Shown piece after piece: positions 14,309 to 25,398 of a DNA stretch of 64,000 nucleotides. Position 1 is the stretch's first letter. Every line of letters starts with the position of its first letter. The translations under genes and the position numbers were made by a program. Origin of the DNA: Chamaelirium japonicum (Eukaryota > Streptophyta > Magnoliopsida > Liliales > Melanthiaceae); NCBI GenBank assembly GCA_947650365.1, contig OX393549.1, forward strand, positions 86,544,400 to 86,608,399. Reading direction: 5' to 3'. The notes below the pieces were generated by a model. That model had not been told where the DNA came from and did not search any database. It saw only the letters and a program-made list of their open reading frames with translations.

Positions 14309-15550
14309 CTAGCGAAGCAAAACGGTTTTGACTCCCATCGCGTCCACATATCGCTCGAATGCCTTGGTAGGTATTGCCTTTGTGAAAGGATTAGCAACAT
14401 TATCTGTAGATGCAATCTGTGTCACCGCTACTCGCCCTTGCTTTTGAAACTGCCGAATCAAGTGGAACTTGCGCTCGATGTGCTTCCCCTTTTGGTGATG
14501 TCTTGGCTCCTTTGCTTGTGCTACCGCCCCACTATTGTCGCAGTAAAGCACAATAGGTAACTGGGCCTCTGGTACGCACCCCAAATCCGTAAGGAATTTC
14601 TTGAGCCATACCGCCTCTTTGGCTGCCTCGCACGCTGCAACGTACTCAGCCTCTGTGGTAGAGTCTGCGATGAATTTCTGCTTCACACTCTGCCAACTAA
14701 CCGCTGCTCCTCCTAGCATAAACACAAAACCTGATATCGACTTCCTGGATTCCAAATCTGACATAAAGTCAGAATCTGTGTATCCAATCGGCGTCAGTTC
14801 TTGTGCAGTGTAAACCAACTCATAGTCCCTTGTTCTACGAAGGTACTTGAGTATACACTTTACTGCTGTCCAGTGATCTGGACCCGGATTCGACTGAAAC
14901 CGACCCATCATTCCTACTGCGAAACAGATATCAGGCCTTGTACAATGCATAACATACATTAGACTACCTAATGCCGAAGCATAAGGTATCTTCTGCATTT
15001 CTGTTCTCTCCTCAGGTGTCTTAGGACATTGATCCTTAGACAATTTTACGCCATGTCTAAATGGCACAAAACCCTTCTTGGAGTTTTGCATGTCAAATTT
15101 AGCCATAACCTTATCTATATACGCAGCCTGTGATAGCGAGAGAATTCTGTTCTGGCGATCACGTGTTACCTTGATCCCCAAAACATAACTCGCTTCACCT
15201 AGGTCTTTCACATCGAACTGTGTTGACAACCAGACCTTTACCGTTGACAATGTTCCTACATCATTTCCAATGAGTAGAATATCGTCTACGTAAAGTATTA
15301 AATATACTACTGTGGTCTTATCAGTCCTCTTGTATACACATGGTTCATCCTCGTTTTGAGTAAATCCATACGACTGGATTGCCTGATCAAAACGGATGTT
15401 CCAACTTCTAGATGCTTGTTTAAGTCCATAAATGGACTTCTGTAACTTGCAAACTAGATGTTCCTGACCCTCTGACTCAAAACCTGGTGGCTGTATCATA
15501 TATATGTTTTCTTCCAAATTCCCGTTGAGGAATGCTGTCTTGACATCCAT
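14309..15550 (-). pseudogene. Copia A: reverse transcriptase (C-terminal) and RNase H
   Basis: A 413-residue segment of the polyprotein in frame with the upstream piece after an in-frame stop at 15563-15565. It starts MDVKTAFLNG (RT palm motif A region) and contains YGLKQASRSW, the catalytic YVDDILLIG near residue 87, then SALGSLMYV and RPDICFAVG. RNase H follows with SRKSISGFVF, EAEYVA, LYCDNSGAV and KHIERKFH. It ends near the polypurine tract, so the C-terminus is complete. Confidence 0.9.
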
Positions 15551-15562
15551 TTGCCAGATCTC

Positions 15563-16444
15563 TCAGTTATAATGGGCTGCAATGGATAGGAGGATCCGAA
15601 TAGACTTTATCATAGCTACCAGCGAGAAGGTTTCGTCAAAGTCGATCCCTTCTCTCTGGGTATAACCCTTGGCAACTAATCTAGCTTTATAAGTCTCTAT
15701 TGTACCATCGGATCCTCTCTTCTTCTTATACACCCACTTACACCCAATAGGTTTAATATTGGATGATGGTGTAACAAGAGTCCAGACTGCGTTATGGGAT
15801 ATTGATTCAATTTCTGCCTCCATAGCCTTTTGCCAGTCAGAGCTGTCAGAAGCTCCCACTGCCTCATCGTAGCTCAGTGGGTCATCCTCCTGACCCTCTG
15901 GATCAACCAATAAGGTTCCTCCATAGTATCTGTCAGGAGCTCTGATGTTTCTCCCACTGCGACGAGGTGGTGATGGTGTTACAGGATTAATAGGTTCTAC
16001 AGTATCTAGTATATTATTATCTGTAACGTCAGCTCCCACTATGCTTTCGGATGCGCTCTCTGATCTAGTACCCAGTAGCTCATCCAGAACTACCTTACTA
16101 GCAGGCTTGTGGTCCATAACATAATCATGTTCTAGGAAAATGGCATTCGTTGAAACGATTACCTTCTTTTCCTCAGGATCATAAAATAGTCCACCTTTAG
16201 TCTCTTTTGGATACCCTACAAACAGACATGCTTTGGACTTTGGCTCCATCTTTTCCCTCTTGTCTATCCGCACATGTGCAGGACATCCCCATATTCTGAA
16301 ATGCTGTAGTGTTGGCTTTTGCCTTGACCACAGTTCTCTAGGGGTCTGAGGCACTGATTTAGATGGAACGTGGTTCAGAACATATGCTGTTGTCTGAAGG
16401 GCATATCCCCAAAAGGTCGTTGGTAAACAGACATAACTCATCAT
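15563..16444 (-). pseudogene. Copia A: integrase C-terminal region, linker and RT N-terminus
   Basis: 293 residues covering the integrase end (LPTTFWGYAL, then GCPAHVRI, then CLFVGYP), a Ser/Pro linker with RRSGRNIRAP, and the start of RT (WVYKKKRG, ARLVAKGYTQ). It is shifted in frame relative to the preceding integrase segment at about 16441 and ends at a TGA just before MDVKTAF. Confidence 0.88.
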
Positions 16445-16968
16445 GCTCGAACCATGTCCAACAAGGTTCGATTCCTTCTCTCAGAGACTCTATTCTGTTG
16501 TGGGGTACCTGGAGTAGTTAACTGGGATGTTATCCCATGCTCCACCAAATACCCAAGGAACTCGTCAGATAGGTATTCACCTCCTCGATCAGATCGAAGG
16601 GTTTTTATACATTTACCTGTCTGCTTTTCTACTTCAGCCCTGAACTCTTTGAACATGTCAAAGGATTCCGACTTCCGATGCATAAGGTAAATGTAACCAT
16701 ATCTTGAGTAATCATCAGTAAAAGTGATGAAGTACTCATGGCCTCCTATCGCCTTGACGCTCATGGGTCCACATACATCTGAATGTATTAACTCCAATAC
16801 CTCAGTAGCTCTCACTCCTTGGCCTTTGAAGGCCCTCTTGGTCATCTTGCCTTCCAGGCAGGATTCACAGGTGGGAAGGATCTCCGTAGGATCTGTTTCC
16901 AGAAGCCCGGCCTTTACCAACCTATGGATCCTATCTAAGGCAATATGCCCAAGCCGTAAGTGCCACAA
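16441..16968 (-). pseudogene. Copia A: integrase zinc-binding and catalytic core
   Basis: WHLRLGHIALDRI and CESC form the HHCC zinc motif, followed by the DDE core: IHSDVCGPM (first Asp), DDYSRYGYIY, LRSDRGGEY (second Asp region) and TPQQN-type sequence with the Glu context SERRNRTLLD. It lies in the same frame as gag-protease, separated by one stop codon 36 codons upstream. A frameshift ends it. Confidence 0.9.
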
Positions 16969-17076
16969 TTGGGTTAAATTCTCCGAAGGTTTCTTACGCT
17001 TAGATGAATTAACATTAAATGCTGAAGTTATTATGTTATCATTTTCAAATTTAGGACTAACAATATAGAGATGATT

Positions 17077-18306
17077 CTAAACCATTCCTCTTATTATAAA
17101 AGTTCCATTCAGTTTAAAAGACACACCAGAAGTATCAAAATAAACTGAATAACCTTCATTAACTAAAGAAGAAACATAAATTAAGTTACGTCTCAAGGAC
17201 GGTACATAAAAGACATCTCTAAGAGTCAAAGTCTTATTATTCGAAAAACTAAGAGTAACATCTCCTATAGCTTCAGCAGTAGCCACGGCCTCAGTTCCCA
17301 TGCTCAAGGTCACCTCTCCATCAAGCAACCTTCTGCTTTCCCGAAACCCCTGAAGAGAGTTACAGGCATGGTTAGTGGATCCTGAATCCACAATCCAACT
17401 AGCAAAAGAACTATTACTTGAAAGAAATGATTCAACAACTAAGAGTTGTAGATTACCTTCTCCAGCATTCTGAGACTTCTTGCAGTCATTCTTCCAATGA
17501 CCTTTCTGGCCACACCGGAAACACTTCGTGCCCGGTTTCTTTGATTCTCCAGACCCAGAGGCCCCATCAGAGTCCTGCACAGGCGCTGACTTAGGTTTCT
17601 TCTTATGTTTCTTGCCTTGAGGTTTACCAGGCTTCTTGAAGGATCTGCGTTGCACGTGAAGTGCTTCACCCTTCTGCTTGAAGCCATCCTCAGCTGCCTG
17701 GAGAGCTCCCAGAAGCTCTGCATTTGTCATAGCCAACTTGTTCAAATTAAAGTTGGTGACAAAGCCTTCAAAGGCTCCAGACAGTAACGAGAGGAAGATG
17801 TCTGTCATCACCTCGCCTTCTAGCACAATGTCCATGGTAGCTAGTTCGTTCTGGAACCCAAACATTTTCATCATGTGTTCCCGAACCAGCGTCCCATTGG
17901 ACATCTTAGTGCCGATGAGTTTCTTGATGGTAAGGTATCGCGTAACGCGATTGTGACCTTCAAATATCTCCTTCAGATACAACATCATGTCAGAAGCGTC
18001 GGGCATCTCCTCGACTTGCTTCTGTAGAGTTGTTTGCAAGGATGCTGTAATATAGCATTTACATATTTCATTAGATTCCTTCCAGTCAGTAAAAGCCTTT
18101 AACTGTGCCTCTGTGGCAGAGGGTCCTGGCAAATCTGGTTCAGGGTCATTCAGGACTGACATGTGTTTACCTATCCTTAAGACTAGGTACAGGTTGCGCT
18201 TCCAGTCCTCATAGTTAGGACCGGTAAGTTTGTGGTCATTTAGGATAGCGGACAGGGGGTCTAACTTGGTCATCTGAAAATCAAAGACTGAATATATGAG
18301 ATGCAT
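17077..18306 (-). CDS. Copia A: Gag and protease
   Basis: A 409-residue frame. Residues 12 to about 210 are a UBN2-type Gag capsid (KLTGPNYEDWKRNL, later LLSGAFEGFV). A Lys-rich stretch precedes the nucleocapsid CCHC knuckle CFRCGQKGHWKNDC near residue 262. The aspartic protease motif WIVDSGSTNHA follows near residue 302. MTKLDPLS at residue 12 (18273) is the more typical start than the first Met. It ends at an in-frame stop between protease and integrase. This part alone could still yield Gag. Confidence 0.88.
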   Translation of the reverse strand: MHLIYSVFDFQMTKLDPLSAILNDHKLTGPNYEDWKRNLYLVLRIGKHMSVLNDPEPDLPGPSATEAQLKAFTDWKESNEICKCYITASLQTTLQKQVEEMPDASDMMLYLKEIFEGHNRVTRYLTIKKLIGTKMSNGTLVREHMMKMFGFQNELATMDIVLEGEVMTDIFLSLLSGAFEGFVTNFNLNKLAMTNAELLGALQAAEDGFKQKGEALHVQRRSFKKPGKPQGKKHKKKPKSAPVQDSDGASGSGESKKPGTKCFRCGQKGHWKNDCKKSQNAGEGNLQLLVVESFLSSNSSFASWIVDSGSTNHACNSLQGFRESRRLLDGEVTLSMGTEAVATAEAIGDVTLSFSNNKTLTLRDVFYVPSLRRNLIYVSSLVNEGYSVYFDTSGVSFKLNGTFIIRGMV

Positions 18307-20002
18307 GAAAACTTATTTTTATGGATTTTTAAAACAAGCTAATTATATCCATATGACAATGCTACCCTCAAGCGAAGCCATCTCTATGGATTAATTAACC
18401 ATGTATGTAAGATCTCGGAGTAGGCTACACCTGTCCGAGGGGGCAGTGTGCAGGTCTTCCGCTTACACGGGTCTTTCCCTTGACCCTATCCAAATCTGCC
18501 AACTACGGGCTTTGATGGACCATGGTTATCTTTTGGCCAGTACCACATGATCACCGTTGTCTTCGCAACGAATACCTCACGCGTACTTAGGATGCTTACC
18601 CACGAGCTTAGGCAATTACGGCACGAGAATTCTAACGGCCCCCACGAGGGTGAGTAAAGCCTGAACACTTGGCACCGTAACCGCCATATCCCGAAGGAGA
18701 TCACTAAGTAGCTTGGCATAGAAAAACACAGCTCTCACCCGAGGGGGTTGTTGAGTTATGCCCTTCCACCCGAGTACGAAGTGATTAGCCGTGGAGGCCA
18801 GAGGATCTCTAAAAGTCCTCTATTACATCCCTTATAAATAGATGAGGGTTATTTTGCGAGTATAAATTTATGCAAATGCAAAGGTAGCGACCTCCTAAAT
18901 ACTAGACCCTGGTCACACCGTGCTCCCACTAGCGTTCAAGCCCTTCGCATAGCATTAATCACTCTCGGAATATCATAGTCCCTGCCTCAAGTGGATTTCT
19001 CCATTCAAGGGTCACATTACATATTCCAAGAATATCGATGCTTTGCAAAATTGGTTATCACGCTAATGCTCTGGAGCTAATCTTAGAGTCAGACTCACTG
19101 GAAAGGACTCCCACTAGTCATGGCGCCTCGCTTATAAATTTGACAATTGATGTTCAATGGATCTCCATCTCATCTTTGATTTCGATGCTGGCCAAATAGG
19201 CACACCCGACTAGTCGGGTGCTAACCTAATGGTGGTATAACCATATGTGATGGGATCCTACTAACATCAAAAATCAACTAAATAATAAGCATCATCTAGC
19301 GGGATCCTATCCTCAAACAGTCGCTTGGACCGGAGGGGAAAGACATCCCTCTGATAACAGATAATCATATTATCTCATCGGGGTTCGATATGAAGCATAA
19401 AGAACTAATTAAAGAAAGCAACCATTAAAACTGAATTAAGTTCAGGGTCCGACCCCTGAACCTAATTAGCACAGCGCAGGCCTCTAGCTTTCTTCGCAAG
19501 GTTCCTTGGTCCGGCTCCTTCGTCGCACTCGCGAACACTTTGCCGGATCGTCTTCATCCTCTAGGGTTCCGATTCCGCTCCCGATGGTGGATTTCTTTGG
19601 CACAATTTTCTTCTCGATCTGTAACCGAAAAAGTCTAGTACGCTTCGAGCAAGTGCTCGCTCGTACATAATTTCCTAGAAAGAAAAGAAAACACACCTAG
19701 GAAAAGGCCATGGGAAACCAAGGATGGTCAACCCCCATCACTCGCCCAATCTACGGCTCAATTACATATCCACACACAGAAAGCAAATCCAGACAATTGC
19801 TAACTCAGGGTCCGACCCCCGGTAGCAAGCACAAAGCATAGATCTAGATTTTTTATAGCGGCGCCGTGCAAGAATGATTAATAGAACAAGCACAATCTAT
19901 ACATATGCATGATCTAAGCGTAAGAACCCCGATGATCTCACGCATTCATCATGCGCACACATGTTGGTTTCATAAAAAAAACATGAAACGCACACCACTA
20001 AT
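18307..20002 (-). other. Copia A untranslated leader
   Basis: About 1.7 kb between the primer site and gag without a sustained frame. Such long leaders are known in Copia elements and normally hold packaging and dimerisation signals; I cannot locate these. Frames at 18486-18719 and 19484-19696 are fortuitous. Confidence 0.7.
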
Positions 20003-20017
20003 GCGGCTCTGATACCA
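20003..20017 (-). promoter_or_regulatory. Copia A primer-binding site
   Basis: On the minus strand TGGTATCAGAGCCGC lies two bases inside the 5' LTR. It is complementary to the 3' end of plant initiator-Met tRNA, the usual Copia primer. Confidence 0.9.
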
Positions 20018-20019
20018 AT

Positions 20020-22151
20020 TGTTGGAAGTTAATCCGGGTTAGAGGCTCGCAGCGGAAGCGATTTGGCGGTCGAAAGACCATTCATGGTGCACGTTACACT
20101 ATTTAATTCTTCATAGAAACTAATCTACATATGTGTGCATGTGTATGCACGAGAATCGAAAACCCCTAACGGCAATCTAGCGTAATGATTAACTAGCATG
20201 CATGCAAATCATAATGCTCGCTAGATCTACATGTTAGATTACACATACCTTTCATACGGATCTTTTAACCGCGGAGAATTGTCTTCTTTGTCGATGGAGA
20301 TGGAAGATCGTTCGCGAAGATGCCGATGGTACGAATGGAGATGTTGCCTTCTTGTTCACCCGATCTCACACGATGCACGGAACGTCGCTCTCGGATCTCT
20401 GAGTGCCTCCGAAGAACGACCCTTCTCCTTCTTCAGAACTCCACGCGAGGAAGACGAAGTAGCAAGCGGGAAACGGGAGATAAAACGGGAGAGAACTAGA
20501 GAGATGAGAGGAGGGGGGGTTCAGTTTTTCTGGACCATAGGGACGGCGCCCCATAGGCCCTTTTATAGGGCCGGCCAACCCCCTTGGATAAGGATCCAAG
20601 GGGATAAAGACCTCCCACAGATATCTCTTCATTATCTCCTTTTTATCTCTCGTTGTATTTATCCGTTTTCCCACTTTTTTAGGGCTCGATCTTAATCGTT
20701 TTATCGCCCTATCCCTATCTATATGGCCGGCCCTATAGATAAGGGATGCTTATCCCTACATCATAGGGCCGGCCCTAGCAAGGTGCCTCACTACTAGGGT
20801 CGGCCAACAGTGAGGTCCGGCAGAGTGAGGTTTTTACCAAAACGCCCCGATGCCTCATTTTGACCATTTCTAGCGTGCGATACCTAGCGGCCACTTCTTA
20901 AGTGATCTTTACTAGTTACCTACTATTAACTGAGGCCACCGGAGGGTGCCTCTAGCAAAGTCAACTAGTCAACTCGCAACATACCCCGGTGCATCGCACC
21001 TATGCAGCGAAGTTCACTTATGGCTAGGGATTACTACATGCGACTCTGCACTAGTCTCGGGCTCAACTCTTAGTACTCGTATGTAGTTACGCATCTATCG
21101 TGCTCTAGTGCCAAGCACACACGGAGCGTATACTTCTTTCTTCCTCATGCTTATGGTGTTCCGAGGAGACGGTTCAAGAACCGTACATAATGTTGATAAG
21201 GTGGAACCATCAGGGACCGGGATTCATGGCTTCCAACTCAAGCTCGATCGACACACTACCCGAGTGTACCATCGATCCTCTGAGCTCGAGTTAACCTGCA
21301 TAGCCACCCAGAGTGCGACGCAGGCTGCACTCCAATTCACCCAGACTTACTATGTTCTCCATCATACCTCTGCTCTCCGCTTAGTAGTGGTAAACCCGCT
21401 GTCCCTCCACTTGATGCCATGATTCACTTTGAGCGGTGAAGACTACCGTCAGACTCGAATGATCATATGACTTGGTTCCTTCCAGGTTGACTTATACATC
21501 GTACCTCTGATTACCCCGTCGAGTAATCGAACCCGGTCAACAGTCAAACTGATGACCACCAGGCCTGGGTTTGGTACAGTGTAAGTCACACCAAGGAACG
21601 CACCTCCCATCAGGGGTGTGGATGGCCTGCAGGAGTGACACGCTAATGCAACGCCAGCCGGGTAACCCAGTACACCGTGGTTTTGGATCACTGCATATGG
21701 ATCCTCACACATTGGTGCGCCAAAGCACCACTCAACTGGTTAGTCCATCAGACGTGGTTCCTCAGGGTTTAGGACCGTTTTACCCTAAGCAGAAACACGG
21801 CTTAGTGTACCAGTGTCTGCTCACTGATCTGTACACCGTGTTAGTTCCGTTCAGCCACAGATACTGTGCCTGGTGATGACCATGGTGAAGACATCCCATG
21901 AACTGTCATCGCCAACAGCGTATCATGATGAGGCGACCAACCTGATCATAGCTGCGAACTTATTTAGATTATATGGGACCAATCCACTCAGTCTTCAACT
22001 CAGTGGACTACCATATTACCATGGCTCTCTGTTCTTAAAAGAACACGTAACTATGTTACGCACCTATATGCATCTCATATAATAATAACTATCAATCTTT
22101 ATTAGACCAAAACATAAAGTTTTACAAGCTTAGAACACATCAATCCCAACA
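20020..22151 (-). repeat. Copia A 5' LTR (right on +)
   Basis: 2132 bp, TGTTGG..CCAACA on +. It retains the promoter segment lost from the other LTR. The frames at 20231-20695, 21108-21422 and similar are not genes. Confidence 0.93.
20559..20567 (-). promoter_or_regulatory. Copia A LTR TATA box
   Basis: On the minus strand CCCTATAAAAGGGCC lies about 1.58 kb into the LTR, followed by a pyrimidine-rich stretch (CTCCTCTCATCTCTCTAG) typical of a plant transcription start. This suggests U3 is about 1.6 kb and R-U5 about 0.5 kb. Confidence 0.65.
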
Positions 22152-22156
22152 CTAGG

Positions 22157-22236
22157 ATGGGTGGCCACCCTGGGAAGTTCTCATGCGGGTACGGGCAGAG
22201 CGGATAATATCTTGTGTGTTTGGGGCGGATGTTACA
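22157..22236 (+). repeat. Cassandra left LTR, second part
   Basis: Continuation of the left LTR after the Copia element: ATGGGTGGCC, GGGAAGTTCTC and the LTR end TGTTACA. Joined to 12003-12190 it forms one LTR of about 268 bp. Confidence 0.85.
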
Positions 22237-22320
22237 AAATGGTATCAGAACAGGTTCTCCACACAATGGGGGGGGGGGGCTAACCCTACACGAGAACGTG
22301 TGGCCCTAAGGGGGGTGGAT

Positions 22321-22625
22321 TGTGACGACCAAGAACCAAGACTCTTGAGGCTGTGATGCCAAGATGGATGAGGTGAGGTGTACAAGGCCACGAGTTGACC
22401 CCACATCACTTGGAGAGAAGGGGATCATGAGCTACTTATATAATTTCCCCTCCCAAACATAGAAGACGCAATTTAAAACTGTGCGCCGCTACGGATTTCG
22501 TAAGAACTCCGTAGTTAGGCATGCTCGGGCGAGAGTAGTACTATGATGGGTGACCTCCCTGGGAAGTTCTCGTATGGGCATGGGCAAAACAGACAATATC
22601 TTGTGTGTTTGGGGTGAATGTTACA
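22321..22625 (+). repeat. Cassandra right LTR, intact
   Basis: A 305-bp LTR starting TGTGACGACC and ending TGTTACA, with the full 5S-like region and the upstream TTATATAA-like sequence (about 22436-22443). Confidence 0.85.
22486..22575 (+). promoter_or_regulatory. 5S rRNA-like segment with RNA polymerase III internal promoter elements
   Basis: GAACTCCGTAGTTAGGCATG, then CTCGGGCGAGAGTAGTACTA and TGATGGGTGACC, correspond to the A box, intermediate element and C box of plant 5S rRNA genes. In Cassandra this cassette is carried in each LTR and is thought to support RNA polymerase III transcription. It is not a functional 5S gene: the 5' third of 5S is not recognisable and the context is an LTR. 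Confidence 0.75.
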
Positions 22626-24048
22626 AGGCATGTATATATAGCATGATGGAGTCGGTTGTAAGATAGTCCCATGGATTGAGAGGTCATGGCACAAATCTAT
22701 CGGGATCGTGGAGATCTCGCTTAGGTGGTTATGGTAGAGTCTATCAGATCGCTCGGATAGGAATCTACATAACATCTTCCATATCTATCCCTGGCCATAG
22801 TTGGAAGTCGGGATCTTCCCCTTTCAATCTGGGTTTGGATGGGCACCGGGAATGGAAAGCATGTCCAAACTGGCGGATCTGCTTAGGATCCGGCCAGCTA
22901 GGAAATGTTCCAACCAGGTCGGTTCGCCCCCTCTAGGGGAGGGTGACCTGTAAGCAAGTCGCCTAGGTTGTAGATTGGTTAGGTCCTAGTGCGCCACACT
23001 CTGTGCGTCCTCCGGGAGGTGAGGTGCGACCTGATCTGGGTCGGCTATGTGCAGAGGTCGTAGCTGGCGTGACCAGACCGTCATGGGCCGGGGCGACCTA
23101 TTCGGGTTGACTAGGCCTTCACGAATACTCCTTGAGCCTAGTCATTGCGGGCTGATTGTAGGGACCTAGTTGCACTCGCTTCGTTTGATCCGATTGTTTG
23201 GTCAAGCCATGTGTCGTGATCTACGCGGGTAAGCAGAAATACCTGACTACAAGTCATGCATCTGATGTTACGAAAGCACTTGGTTTGAGATCAATCACGG
23301 AGGAAATAATAAGAACAAATAAGCACAAAGAAAACATGATATTTTTAAGGAGACCTAATATAAGGCTACATCCACCGTCGTCGGAGTTTGAAAGATTGTC
23401 ACTATGAAAGATGAACAAAGGATGTGCATCCGACACCTTCTTCTTCTACAAAGCAATCACCCCTCTGCTTTTCCAACAACATCGAAGGCTCATGATCACA
23501 AGGCCTCCTACCCGATCCTCTCTCCGTGGAGAATTCCCGTCTTGAGCTCTGTCTCTCTAGAAGATACCCTAGCCATCACACCTCTCTGAATGGCACAAAA
23601 ATATATCATCAAAACCGAAAACCAACCTATATATAGATCTCCTAAACAACTTGTTGGAAAAACCGAAACTCGTGCGTAGTCTGCCGAAACCGTGTACACA
23701 AAGGGTAAATCGTACGCACGATACGATAAGGCTTCAAAAACTACTGACGAAGAAATCGTACGCATGAATTTTCCATCATGTACACGAAATTATTCCTGCC
23801 CAGAAACGTTTGTGCGATCTGTCTAATCTTGGCTCTGATGTCAATCGTGTGCAGGATGACCCCATTGTGCGCACATCCTTCTGGTCTTCATAGGTATGGA
23901 AACCCAACATCTTATGCACGGATCTCAAGGGGAGATGATAATGAATTGCAACCAAAAAAAAATGGGGAGATGATATGAACTAGATTGGTTCAGCCTCCTT
24001 GCATGTGTAAAACAGGCCGGTTCCAACAGCTACAGTGATCAGGCCAAG
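22626..24048. other. Unassigned, no gene recognised
   Basis: No domain can be read in any frame. On the minus strand, CTATATATAGG near 23625 followed by a leader-like region down to about 23190 could be a decayed LTR promoter and R-U5, but no partner LTR was found. Bases 23192-23221 recur inside the MITE at 26890-26919. Confidence 0.5.
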
Positions 24049-24534
24049 GATGGAGGTAGGCGTGGCAATGGGTCGGGTCCTGTCTGTTCGTGTCGTGTCT
24101 AGTTTGGGGTCGTGTCCAAAACCCCTAGACCCAGACCCGACCCGTTTAACTAATCATGCCTAGATCCTAAACCCGTGCCCAACCCGTTTATAAACGGGTA
24201 GACCCGTTTAGACCTGTTTACCACACGGGTCTATTCAGTTGACCCAATCTGACCCAGTCCGACTCGACCCGAGCTGACCCGATAGACCTGTTGGAACTAC
24301 ATATTACAGTATCGGATGACGAGTAGACCCGACCCGACACGACCCGTTGAATTTTAAACGGGTCTTCCCGGGTCTACCGTGTCTAGACCCTAAACCCTAA
24401 CCTGACCCGTTTATTAAACGGGTCTATCGTGTCGACCCGTTTACGACCCGAACCCGTTTAGCCCTGACCCAAACCTGCTAACTTCGTGCCGGGTCTGCCG
24501 TGTCAGGTCCGAAATTACCAGCCCTAGATGGAGG
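24049..24534. mobile_element. Non-autonomous hAT element (MITE), GGGTC-rich body, copy 1
   Basis: The element is 24057-24526 (470 bp), with ends TAGGCGTGGCAAT and, inward from the right, TAGGGCTGGTAAT, and a perfect 8-bp duplication GATGGAGG at 24049-24056 and 24527-24534. The body consists of repeated ACCCG, GACCCGTTTA and CGGGTC words. Non-coding. A second, rearranged copy lies at 26647. Confidence 0.9.
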
Positions 24535-24777
24535 GGTCCAAACTGACCTAGATCTTTGTCGAGCCTTTGGTCTAAACTTTAGATCTAGGTTATGGATCCG
24601 GGTCATTAGGTTCTAGTTTTTTCTTTCACCAGGATGAGACATGGTGCTTGGTCGGACTCGTTCCATAAACGTGAAGAACTCCCCTTCACTCAATTTACTG
24701 TTGCATTGGGTGGATGAGGACATTAGAAACAGTAGGAAAGTGTTGGCTGCCATGTTAGGCAACGACCCAATCTTTCA

Positions 24778-24789
24778 TGGTATCAGAGG
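24778..24789 (+). promoter_or_regulatory. Copia B primer-binding site
   Basis: TGGTATCAGAGG follows ATCTTTCA and matches the initiator-Met primer type. If correct, the 5' LTR ends at 24777. Only 280 bp separate it from protease, so gag has largely been deleted. Confidence 0.55.
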
Positions 24790-25059
24790 CCTAGTTAGTA
24801 CATACCTCCTCATCTAAAACATTGGCCTCTTCCACACCTTCTGATGTTGTGGGACCTCCTCGTATCGTGGTCTCGGGTCGTGGTAGTGGTTGAAATACAC
24901 CCGATCATCAATGATCTAACTCCAATCACTCTCAAGATAAATCTTATACCAACACAATGCCTAATTCTCTAAGCACATGATTACCACAATCTGGAGATCG
25001 GTTCCAACCCCGTCAGCTTGCCGCAATGGCTGCTTCTTAAAATATCCGCTCTGATGATC

Positions 25060-25390
25060 AGACTTGGTTTATCGATTGCTGGAGCTTCTAATCATATTAC
25101 ATCGGATCTTGCACATCTATCCGTTCACAACAAGTAGCATGGGAGGGATCAAGTTGCAGTAGGAAATGCATAACGATTCTTCGAACTTTCGACTAACCAA
25201 TATTTTATGTCGTCCTTCTATTTCTGCCAATATATTAACTGTTAAAAAGTTTTCGCGTGATCATCAATGTTACTTATTTCACTCTGATGATTTTTTTGTT
25301 AAGGACAAAACAAAGAGGAAGATGCTTTTCCATGGCAAGAATGATCATGGCCTTTATATACCATCAATCTTCACAAGCTTCCAAATAAAA
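25060..25390 (+). pseudogene. Copia B: protease remnant and pre-integrase region
   Basis: Broken frames around 25060-25160 resemble the protease neighbourhood (ATCGATTGCTGGAGCTTC where a DSGAS-type motif would stand, then SDLAHLSVH-like codons). The frame from 25170 reads SSNFRLTNILCRPSISANIL and on to KRKMLFHGKNDHGLY, the conserved pre-integrase block of Copia polyproteins. The LINE insertion cuts it off just downstream. Confidence 0.7.
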
Positions 25391-25398
25391 AAAGTGCA

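Larger units (their letters stand above)
12186..22156 (-). mobile_element. Ty1/Copia LTR retrotransposon A (element 12191-22151) with duplication CTAGG
   Basis: A complete-length Copia element on the minus strand, 9961 bp, flanked by CTAGG at 12186-12190 and 22152-22156. LTRs of 2104 and 2132 bp start TGTTGG and end CCAACA as read on +. Gene order in the sense direction is gag with CCHC, protease, integrase, RT, RNase H, which defines Copia. The domain style and long LTR suggest the Tork/Angela group, tentatively. The polyprotein has two in-frame stops (17077-17079, 15563-15565) and a frameshift near 16441, so this copy is non-autonomous. The long 5' leader (18307-20002) is non-coding. Insertion interrupts the left Cassandra LTR. 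Confidence 0.93.
12003..22625 (+). mobile_element. Cassandra-type TRIM, split by a Copia insertion
   Basis: A terminal-repeat retrotransposon in miniature with 5S rRNA-like sequence in its LTRs, the hallmark of Cassandra. The left LTR is 12003-12190 continued at 22157-22236 and the right LTR is 22321-22625; both start TGTGAC and end TGTTACA. The internal part is only 84 bp and non-coding: a primer site TGGTATCAGAACAGG (22240-22254, initiator-Met type), a G-run, and a purine tract AAGGGGGGTGGAT (22308-22320). The 9.96-kb Copia element lies inside the left LTR. The outer flanks (AGATG and AGGCA) do not match, so either the original duplication has decayed or the left edge is rearranged. Confidence 0.85.

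Noticed and set aside
12402..22082. Short frames on the two Copia A LTRs (for example 13714-14019 and 21571-21876)
   Set aside because: Present in both LTRs, non-coding strand relative to the element, no domain or start context.
22486..22575. 5S rRNA gene
   Set aside because: Only the internal promoter half resembles 5S and it lies in an LTR with TGTGAC..TGTTACA ends, so it is the Cassandra cassette.
11998..22630. 5-bp duplication for the Cassandra element
   Set aside because: AGATG and AGGCA agree only in the first two bases.
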